Virus record (IMG/VR): IMGVR_UViG_3300009027_000028
Span: 1-26,809 of that record
Strand: one strand, 5' to 3'
From: a virus
Length of the DNA stretch: 26,809 nt
The first letter of the stretch is position 1, and each line of letters starts with the position of its first letter. The translations under genes and the position numbers were made by a program. The notes under the pieces are model-generated. The model had not been told where the DNA came from. It worked only from the letters and a program-made list of their open reading frames with translations, and did no database searches. This document shows, piece by piece, positions 13,489 through 20,500 of this stretch.

Positions 13489-13865
13489 TTTGATTCCTTT
13501 TGTTTATTTATTTGTATCCATTCCTCCAGTGCTTTTATGTCCGCGCACTGGAAAATTCTAAGCAGGTCTTCTGCCTGTAAAATAGCGATCCACTTTCCGT
13601 GGTTTTTCTTCCAGACCACCACAGGTATCTCTGTGTCTCGAGCATCCCCTTCTGCCTGTGCGATCCAGTCTCTAATTAATGCCTTCTCTGTGTTTTTAAC
13701 CTCCCAGTGAACAGGCAGGTCTTTACAGGAAACGTCAGGGCTGTCGTGGTTCTGCTGCGACTGGTGGAACCCTGTTCGGCGAGCATCAAATCCGAAATAC
13801 TTCAGGATTGACACCCACGCCCGCTCACCTCGAGCACCTTTCTGTTTACTGTTGATCTTGCTCAT
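13485..13865 (-). CDS. Holliday-junction-resolvase-like PD-(D/E)XK nuclease
   Basis: A 126-residue nuclease with the Hjc-type order: KGARGERAW (Glu14 in the first helix), SPDV (Asp44), HWEVKNTE (Glu55-x-Lys57) and a following helix WIAQAEGDA, then the strand PVVVWKKNHGKWIAIL. This is the arrangement in archaeal Hjc and many phage resolvases that cut four-way junctions before packaging. It is coupled by ATGA overlap to both the SSB-like gene and the upstream unknown. A general endonuclease of the Mrr/VRR type is the alternative. The active-site residues appear intact. Confidence 0.75.
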   Translation of the reverse strand: MSKINSKQKGARGERAWVSILKYFGFDARRTGFHQSQQNHDSPDVSCKDLPVHWEVKNTEKALIRDWIAQAEGDARDTEIPVVVWKKNHGKWIAILQAEDLLRIFQCADIKALEEWIQINKQKESK

Positions 13866-14374
13866 AAAACGTATATGTGACCGTATTTAAGATCCTGTTT
13901 CCCTCCGCGCAGAACGCAGACGTGATTAAACGCTTTTGCTGCTTTAGCTAGAGCTCGCTCGGACTCCCTGAGACACCACTCCACGTTCGTGACCAAGCCA
14001 TACTGAGACCGCCACTTGTGGTCCGTATCCGGAATCCACTCTGTGATCATGTCTGGCCAATATGGAGGTAGTGTGCGATCTGGGATCTGAGTGACGATTT
14101 CAGGCGCATCCGCGCGAACGCCAGAAACATATTCACGCAGGTGCAGAGCCCATCGGTAAAACGACTCACCCCTCAAGCTCTCGACATAGAACCAGTCTGC
14201 CCTGCTGGTCTCCTCGTTGCATCCATTTCGAGCCACAACGGCAAAACTGGCCCCACTGAGCTCCCGCAGAAGCCAGTGACTTATGCGCCGAGTGGTTGTC
14301 GGCTCCTTAATGCTTTGGTCGCCTGTAAATTGTCTGATGATCTCTGCGGGTTGCACGTGTTCAGGCTCGCACAC
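13862..14374 (-). CDS. First gene of the replication operon, unknown (170 aa)
   Basis: A 170-residue protein starting at GTG 14374, with GGTGG six bases upstream. Seen features are a helical, basic middle (TTRRISHWLLRELSG), tryptophan-rich stretches (GESFYRWALHLREYV, PPYWPDMITEWIPD) and a C-terminal helix ending in a Gly-Lys-rich tail (RGGKQDLKYGHIYVL). No family is recognised. Being the promoter-proximal gene of the early operon, it may be an early host-takeover or regulatory protein, but this is positional inference only. Its stop overlaps the resolvase ATG. Confidence 0.65.
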   Translation of the reverse strand: MCEPEHVQPAEIIRQFTGDQSIKEPTTTRRISHWLLRELSGASFAVVARNGCNEETSRADWFYVESLRGESFYRWALHLREYVSGVRADAPEIVTQIPDRTLPPYWPDMITEWIPDTDHKWRSQYGLVTNVEWCLRESERALAKAAKAFNHVCVLRGGKQDLKYGHIYVL

Positions 14375-14607
14375 CTTTCCACCATTGACAAGTTTTTTTC
14401 TTAACCCGCAGAAGAAGCAGTGTGGGATGTCGGAAATTAGCCTCTAAGCCGACTACTTAGAGGACAATAAATTTCAGTCCCGACCCTCAAGTGTCCGAGG
14501 GGTGTGACTAAAAAAACTTGACAAGATGTTACAGATCCACACGAACAGCCTTCAAGGCTTCCTTGTCTTTTATTGCATGACAAGGCTGTCTGTATGATAG
14601 TTATCAC
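14375..14607. promoter_or_regulatory. Divergent regulatory region with nested inverted repeats
   Basis: This is 233 bases between the leftward replication operon and the rightward glycan cassette, with no gene. An 11-base perfect inverted repeat, CAAGTTTTTTT (14389-14399) and AAAAAAACTTG (14510-14520), encloses a shorter perfect hairpin, CCTCTAAG (14441-14448) and CTTAGAGG (14456-14463). Each outer arm overlaps a TTGACAAG (14385-14392 and 14518-14525). Further right are CCTTGTC/GACAAGG (14561-14567, 14579-14585) and TGATA-GT-TATCA (14595-14606) just before the first cassette ATG. TTGACA elements suggest sigma70-type -35 sites, but no well-spaced -10 was found. Promoters for both directions are expected here. 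Confidence 0.55.
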
Positions 14608-15585
14608 ATGAACTTGCTATATTTGAGTGTGCATGAAGTGCAGGAGTACGATGATTTAAGGATGTTTGCTGAAATACCGAATATCACAGTGATGCCCATC
14701 GGCAGGTATCACCAGAAAAACGCATCCGGACTAAGGCCATCTTTAAACAATGAATTCCCTGATTCATGGCGTAAAAGCTGGGCAACAATTAAGGGGACCG
14801 AAGAACAACCAGACCAAAGGTTTCACATAACATCTGAAGCAGTAAAGCCGTTTGATGTTATTATGGTGAATCATCTATGGGAATGGTTGTTTGGCAATTT
14901 AGAAGCCTTCCAAGGGAAAACAGTGATCTGGCGTGACATTGGTCAAATTGTTGACACATGCGAGGATTACTGGATAGCGGAGGCAGCAAAACACGGTGTT
15001 AAAATTGTTCGATACTGGGATGGATACCAAAGCAGACCAAACTATGCAGGTCATGATGCCGTGATTCCATTCGGCAAATTTGCTGGAGACTTTAAGAGGT
15101 GGAACGGACAGAAGTTAAGTGTCTATGGCATTTGTCAGCACTTTGTGAATAGAGGGGCAGCGTGCAATAAACAAATATTTGATAAAGTCGAAACCAAAAT
15201 CCCAATGTCAATGAACGGAGCCCACAACGGGAAGCCACACAAAAGCTACGAAGAGATCCTTCAAGACATGGCTGATCACCGCTTAATGGTTTATGGTGGC
15301 ACTCGCCCAGCTCCATACACGTTGGCCTTGATGGAAGCGATGTTCACAGGTATCCCCGTTTTCACGATGAAGGATTTAGGGTGGCCGAGCGCAATGGAAG
15401 AGCTGTTAACTCAAGAGCAGCTATGCGACACCGAAGACGAGCTGGTGAACAAGCTGGAGTTCTACATGAGCAAAGGTGATGAAACACTTCGCAGGATAAG
15501 CGATCACCAGAGATATATAGCGATGGAAAAGTTTTCAGCTTTTAATGTAATGAAGCTGTGGGATAATTTCTTCAAGACAATATGA
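14608..15585 (+). CDS. Glycosyltransferase, GT-B fold (GT4-like)
   Basis: A 325-residue enzyme. The C-terminal half has the donor-binding signature of GT4/GT1-type transferases: GGTRPAPYTLALMEAM (230-245, Glu243 as the EX7E-type acidic residue) followed by TGIPVFTMKDLG. The N-terminal half is a Rossmann-like acceptor domain (MNLLYLSVHE; FDVIMVNHLWEWL; KTVIWRDIGQIVD). It would move a sugar from a nucleotide donor to an unknown acceptor. It has no membrane segment. It is first in a four-gene cassette and overlaps the methyltransferase gene as ATGA. Sampled GC of the cassette is near 42%, lower than most neighbouring stretches, hinting at separate acquisition. Confidence 0.75.
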   Translation: MNLLYLSVHEVQEYDDLRMFAEIPNITVMPIGRYHQKNASGLRPSLNNEFPDSWRKSWATIKGTEEQPDQRFHITSEAVKPFDVIMVNHLWEWLFGNLEAFQGKTVIWRDIGQIVDTCEDYWIAEAAKHGVKIVRYWDGYQSRPNYAGHDAVIPFGKFAGDFKRWNGQKLSVYGICQHFVNRGAACNKQIFDKVETKIPMSMNGAHNGKPHKSYEEILQDMADHRLMVYGGTRPAPYTLALMEAMFTGIPVFTMKDLGWPSAMEELLTQEQLCDTEDELVNKLEFYMSKGDETLRRISDHQRYIAMEKFSAFNVMKLWDNFFKTI

Positions 15586-16166
15586 ACACCGAAAAAGTAT
15601 ATGAATGGTTTGAGCCGTATCGTAAAAAGTCTTGCAGCAGGTTTGAAACTTTTAGGGGTGCGCTCGCTCACATTAAATCAAGCGATCCTCTTATCGTTGA
15701 GACTGGCACTGTCAGAAAGGTAGAGGACTACGGTGCCGGGTATTCAACATACATATTTGGTGAGTATGCTTCATTGTTTGGGGGAAGAGTTATATCAGTT
15801 GACATTAGCCCAGACAACATAAGGACAAGCAGGGAATGCACGAGTCAGTTCAAGGACTTCATTACACATGTCGAAGGAGATTCCATGCAATACTTGAATG
15901 AGTCAAAGTTGATGATTGATTTGCTTTACCTAGATTCATTGGACTGCCCAGTCGATGGTGACGCAAGCGATGCCCAAAGACATAACTTTTTAGAGTTTCT
16001 TGCTGCGGAAAAGTGTTTGCATGAAGAGTCTGTTGTTTTGATAGATGATTCTGGAGGATTCTCGAATGGAGGAAAAGCAAGGTGGACTGAAATATACCTT
16101 GAGGCAAGGGGATGGAATCCGGTGATCCGTTCACATCAGTCTCTTTGGGTCAGGAACGCGAAATGA
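15582..16166 (+). CDS. Class I SAM-dependent methyltransferase
   Basis: A 194-residue enzyme with a Rossmann methyltransferase core: IVETGT (38-43), GGRVISVDISPDNI (67-80, with the acidic SAM-ribose residue Asp74), VEGDS (97-101), LLYLDSLD (114-121) and VLIDDSG (152-158). The VETGT...YLDSLD...IDDSG pattern fits the Methyltransf_24-like group that often works on sugars or glycans. No DNA-methyltransferase catalytic motif (DPPY or similar) is present, so a restriction-evasion role is not supported. Translation is coupled to the preceding glycosyltransferase. It could methylate a sugar as a cap or tailoring step; the substrate is unknown. Confidence 0.8.
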   Translation: MNTEKVYEWFEPYRKKSCSRFETFRGALAHIKSSDPLIVETGTVRKVEDYGAGYSTYIFGEYASLFGGRVISVDISPDNIRTSRECTSQFKDFITHVEGDSMQYLNESKLMIDLLYLDSLDCPVDGDASDAQRHNFLEFLAAEKCLHEESVVLIDDSGGFSNGGKARWTEIYLEARGWNPVIRSHQSLWVRNAK

Positions 16167-16170
16167 TGTC

Positions 16171-16713
16171 ATGTTTAAAAGGCTGCTAGTTGGTAGTGCT
16201 CATTACGTCCCCGATTGGTGGAACGAGAATGGGTCGAAGTTCGAGAGGGTATGTTGCATCAACAACTCAATAAGGGTTGTGAAAGAGAAGCACGATGTGT
16301 GGTATGTGTCAGAGGACTACTTCATGCACAATAATTATGACATGAAAAAAATACTTGATGGGTGCCTAGATGAAGATTTCTTTATCAGGATAAAATCTAT
16401 CATGTCCCGGGCTCCGCACTGGTATTCCTGCCCCGGCAATGGCACTATGCTTGTGAATGCCTGCCGTGACATATTGAACAATGCTACAATGTCAGGTGAA
16501 CAAACCGAGCTATATCTCATTGGATGCGATCTCGATTACTCCGGTGATAAAACTCACTTTTACGATGGAGGAACCCCGGACCCACGAAGAATACCGGACG
16601 ATGTACTGAAGGGACACCTTGACAAGTTAACCTCTGACTATGTGCCTTATCACAGAATATATAACCTCGGACCACAGCCAAGCTTCCTGCCGTTCCCTGC
16701 TGGGAAGATATGA
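16171..16713 (+). CDS. Possible GT42/DUF115-like glycan enzyme
   Basis: A 180-residue protein four bases after the methyltransferase. NNSIRVVKEKHDVWYVSEDYF resembles the early nucleotide-binding part of DUF115/sialyltransferase-like proteins. PGNGTMLVNACRDILNNA (about 88-105) followed by TELYLIGCDLDYSGDKTHFY (112-131) matches their G-S/T-x-x-x-x-A helix and LiGxDxxY...H pattern (GT42 sialyltransferases and MptE-like proteins). It is short for these families (usually 250 or more residues). It may use a CMP- or UDP-sugar donor, but this assignment is tentative. It has no transmembrane segment. Confidence 0.45.
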   Translation: MFKRLLVGSAHYVPDWWNENGSKFERVCCINNSIRVVKEKHDVWYVSEDYFMHNNYDMKKILDGCLDEDFFIRIKSIMSRAPHWYSCPGNGTMLVNACRDILNNATMSGEQTELYLIGCDLDYSGDKTHFYDGGTPDPRRIPDDVLKGHLDKLTSDYVPYHRIYNLGPQPSFLPFPAGKI

Positions 16714-16720
16714 TTAACCT

Positions 16721-17359
16721 ATGGATTCGCTCAGCATACACTGCACGTCCACAAAGCACAGCATGTGTTTGTACAGGGATGTATTCCTTCCGTCTTACAT
16801 TCAGCACTGCTCTCACATACCTCACACGCTTAACATGCATCCGGGCCCGGAGGGAGGTAACGGAAATCACGGATCTGCGGAATGGTTTTTTGGGACCAGA
16901 GGCAAACTGGAGTTGTGTTTATTAATGTGCGAAACCAACCCATCACAAGCTGTGTGCATATCGGACGTAGACATGCTTTGGGTTGGAGACCCGCAAAGAG
17001 AGCTGAGCGAGATCGAAGCGAACGAGATATATGTTACCCGCGACAGTCTGCTGGATAAAAGAATCAATTCCGGGATCATTGCATTCAGGCCTAGCGACAA
17101 AGTGTTCTCAATGCTCACGTGCGCTCTGGATTATTCACGCATAAACAATTTGGATGATCAGTGTTCAATGGAGGCCACCCTGAAGACCAGAATGCTGTCA
17201 TTAGATTTCTGCAATACAAAGACGGTTGATGGAACGATACAGCGTGATCATGTGTGCTTTCACCCGACAGTCTCACAGCCAAGCGAAGGCTTAAGTAGTG
17301 CATCAAAGAAAATGTCACACGTTGCGAATTATCTTTCACGTTTTGGAAATACGCATTGA
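16721..17359 (+). CDS. Glycosyltransferase, GT-A-like (Nucleotid_trans type)
   Basis: A 212-residue protein. VCISDVDMLWVGDP (78-91) contains the DxD metal/nucleotide-sugar motif (Asp82, Asp84) at a strand end. INSGIIAFRPS (115-125) is the conserved NSG-xx-F loop of GT-A transferases in the nucleotide-diphospho-sugar transferase group. LDDQCSMEATL is the usual acidic D-Q helix, and CFHPTVS supplies a late His. These residues make an active retaining-type enzyme likely. The length is near the minimum for the fold. It ends the cassette, 118 bases before a strong terminator-like hairpin. No ribosome site is well placed, so coupled translation is likely. Confidence 0.7.
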   Translation: MDSLSIHCTSTKHSMCLYRDVFLPSYIQHCSHIPHTLNMHPGPEGGNGNHGSAEWFFGTRGKLELCLLMCETNPSQAVCISDVDMLWVGDPQRELSEIEANEIYVTRDSLLDKRINSGIIAFRPSDKVFSMLTCALDYSRINNLDDQCSMEATLKTRMLSLDFCNTKTVDGTIQRDHVCFHPTVSQPSEGLSSASKKMSHVANYLSRFGNTH

Positions 17360-17476
17360 CACATAATCAAACTTGATCAACACTGCTTCTGCCCTCCCGA
17401 TCCGTTGTGGTGAGGGGATTTAGGGCTTCCCGGAAACCTATTGGGTTCTTGGACAGTGATACGACGACATCGCTAT
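17360..17476. other. Non-coding spacer downstream of the glycan cassette
   Basis: About 117 bases with no gene and no tRNA-like cloverleaf. It contains the short palindrome TTGATCAA (17374-17381) and a G-rich patch. I see no promoter or repeat worth calling. Confidence 0.3.
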
Positions 17477-17523
17477 CGCCCCGCCTCCACAAGCTGCTGG
17501 ATACAGTATAAAGAGGCGGGGCG
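17477..17523. terminator. Hairpin between convergent operons
   Basis: A perfect 11-base inverted repeat, CGCCCCGCCTC at 17477-17487 and GAGGCGGGGCG at 17513-17523, with a 25-base loop. It sits between the end of the + strand glycan cassette and the end of the - strand virion operon (stop at 17531). GTTTGCGTTT follows on the + strand, a weak U-rich tail; on the - strand there is no U tract. A bidirectional terminator or transcript-end stabiliser is the best explanation. The long loop is unusual for a factor-independent terminator. Confidence 0.6.
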
Positions 17524-17530
17524 TTTGCGT

Positions 17531-20500
17531 TTACTGCTGCGACAGGTGCCGCTCTGCTGCCTCTACTGACTGGAACACAGGGCCGATGCGGCGTCCTGTG
17601 GGGCCGTAGACCCTCACACCTGCCCTGCTTGAGGTCTGGACCGCACGATGACCTTCTGGGGTTGTATAAATAGCTCCTCCGCGATTATTCAGGGAGCGTT
17701 GAGGTGAGAACCTGTTGGCTTCACTGCGGATTTGTTCCTGCTGCTTAGTCCTTGCAACACCGTAATCAGACCTAAGCTTAACAGGGCTCTTGTAAGATCG
17801 AGGATCAAGTGATGCCTCGGTCAGCACAGGCTGCATTGCTTCTTCAGTGAGGCCTTTAAGAGCCATCACCCTGCTGACGTTGGCTCCGATCTTGCCCTCA
17901 GGCGTTATTTGCTGCCCCGGCTTCATGATGCCTGACTCTTCATCAATTCGATTGGTGAACGAATCTCTCAACAAATCAAATGCACTCATTCTGCCCTTGA
18001 TGTTGGATATTGACTTCCCTAGCACTCCGTATTGATAAGCTGGATGCACTGGGAGGCCTAAGTCTTTAGGATTGATGATTGGGGTAGGGGCAGATTTATC
18101 AAACTGAATGACCTTTACGATGTCGCCTGTCCTGTATCCTTGATCATCCTTGTAGGCGTTGAGCTTGTCATACATGTCCTTCCAGAAGATTCCACCATAC
18201 TTCTTCTTGTAGTCATTAGAAGCAACCTGCTGCCACATCGTCTTCCTGCCGCCGAAAGTCATCTCTGGTAAGGCTTCCTCAATGTGTTCAATGGACTTGA
18301 ACTCGAAGCTCTCCCATTTTGACGGGCCTTTAGGGGTGAACTTCTTGCCCTTTGCTTTGGCCTTTTCAGCTTCCAGTTTATTGGATTTTAATCGCTCTGC
18401 CTTGGCTTTCTTCTGGATCATAGCAGAAGCCTTCTTCAGAATCTGCGGCAGGTCTTTTTTGATCTGAGGGTTCTGCTGCATGTCATACTTGAACTCCTCG
18501 AGCATGACCTCGGAGTAGGTCTTGTTGCCAGCAACAGACTCCTCCTTCTGCAGGACTACGAGCCCTATCCCGTCAGTTTGCCGGATAGCCCTTTCGAGCT
18601 GAGAAGCAATCGATCCACCCTCAACTGCCCACGCTATGGTGCCTTGATTGTCTGCCAAGTCAGGATGATCAGGTCCGCCGCGAAGCTCAAACACACGTCC
18701 TGATCTGGCAGTGTACTCACCAACCTTCATGCGGTCAGCCATCATGATGAACGCCTTCTTCCCGGCGAGCTGCTTAATGTCGTAGCCCGGGTCATTCGTG
18801 GCAGGGCTGAACCTAGCCATCACACCCGGCGTGAGTGAGACCACTCCGTTCAATATGGTTCCTGATTCAGAGGGATCATTCAGCTTCCGCTGAACAATTG
18901 ATGGTCGATCTGCTGCAGGCGAGAACCTGACACCTGCTCCTTGTGCAGGCTCATCTCTCCTAGATATATTTATTTCCTCACCGTTCCTTGTCTTGATCTT
19001 GATGTCCGCATCATTGAATGCGACATAATTGAAAGTCTGAACTTCCTCTCCCGAAGCTTTCCTTGACATTCCGTCCTTGTAATTAATGCCTTTGATTCCG
19101 TAAACATTCAGCAGATCAGAAGCATTCTTTTGGCGATCTTTTATGGAGTCACCGACGAATTCCAATGCAGCATATATTTTTTGCCCCGTTAAGCTTTTTC
19201 TCATGGGCCTTTCGTCAAACGAGTATGTGCCATGGATTTGCTCAAACAATTTAGCCATCTTCAATTCTTTGGATCGATAGAAGGTGTCAAAGGCGAGGCT
19301 GTCTGGATGTTGTGGGTCGTCTTGTAAAAGAGCCGCTTCAGCGAGTCTTTCGGATTCGTCTAAGAATGATTTATAATTGTCCCTCGTCACCCCTAAAGAT
19401 TCTGCCATTCGATCAATAGAACTCTTAACGAAATCTGACTGGTTGTCATAGTTCTCGTCCCATTTGATCAGCGTGGATTCGTCAGCATCAAAGTCCACCT
19501 CATACAGGTTGCCTTTTGGCTCAGTAATGGAATCCTTGCTGGCTCCTTTATTCCTTTCGTAAAAGTCCATCAACCTAATCACAGGCTCATTCACAGAATC
19601 TTTGAGCCTAAAGATTGAATACTCAACTTGCTGCCTAACGTAGTCTGTGTCCAGCCCCTCTTTGACTCGTTGAAAGTAAGACTTGATGTAGCTGTGCAAG
19701 TCAGCCTCAAGCGGACCAACATTGAACTCCCAGCCGGGAGGCATCAACTCATTGTTCACCACCATGTCTGGTGTCAATGTATTCCTGTAGTGGTCTGCGA
19801 CCTTCCTGTCTTCAGCAAAATAGAGACCATAACCATAAGCCGTGGCCCCTTCACCTGTGCCAATCTTTGACAAGCTGAACTCGTCAAACTTGTGTGGAGA
19901 TCCATGATAAGCAGGAACGAACCGTATTGTTCCGGGTGCAGTTGTGAATCCACCGTTGGCTGCCATGGAATACGGTTTATCAGAAACTGTCCTAGATCCT
20001 CCAATGGGAGTAAAGTGTGTCTGTGCTCTCTGGTATGCAGACTCCGAGAAAGAGACGATCGGCCTACCTTCTTTTTGCTGCAACGCCACAATGCGATCCA
20101 GACGAAAACTGCGCCAAGGAAAATCTTTCCCGCCTTCAAACAACCTCCTTTGTCTGGCTGTCATTGTGCCTTCTGGAACCTCAGGATTTCCTTTAACGTT
20201 TCGCACACTTAGAATCTTGTTCAGGAAGTCACTCTTACGCTGCGAGCCCAGAACTTCAGCGGTCCTCTTCTCACCAGATCTCAGCGCGTTGATGTAGCTG
20301 TGCAGGTCCAAGAACATCTGAGCCTCTGAACCGAAAATCTTCTGCATCTCCGCAGTCTGATTGTAAAGCCTGCTGGCTTTCGACTCAGTGAGGCTCATGT
20401 CTAATACACGTGTAGTGATCGTTCCAGTGATAGGGCTGACCACGATGTCATAAAGCAACGCATTCCGGTTGCTTATGGGAAGATTCTTTGCTCGCGTCTT

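Noticed and set aside
9045-14448. 10-mer AGCCTCTAAG shared by two intergenic regions (9045-9054 and 14439-14448).
   Set aside because: Many 10-mers repeat by chance in 27 kb. At 14439 it is part of a hairpin but at 9045 it is not. Too weak to call a shared operator.
15582-16166. DNA methyltransferase for restriction evasion.
   Set aside because: It lacks a DPPY/NPPY or PC-type catalytic motif and a target-recognition region. The motif pattern and glycosyltransferase neighbours fit a small-molecule or glycan methyltransferase.
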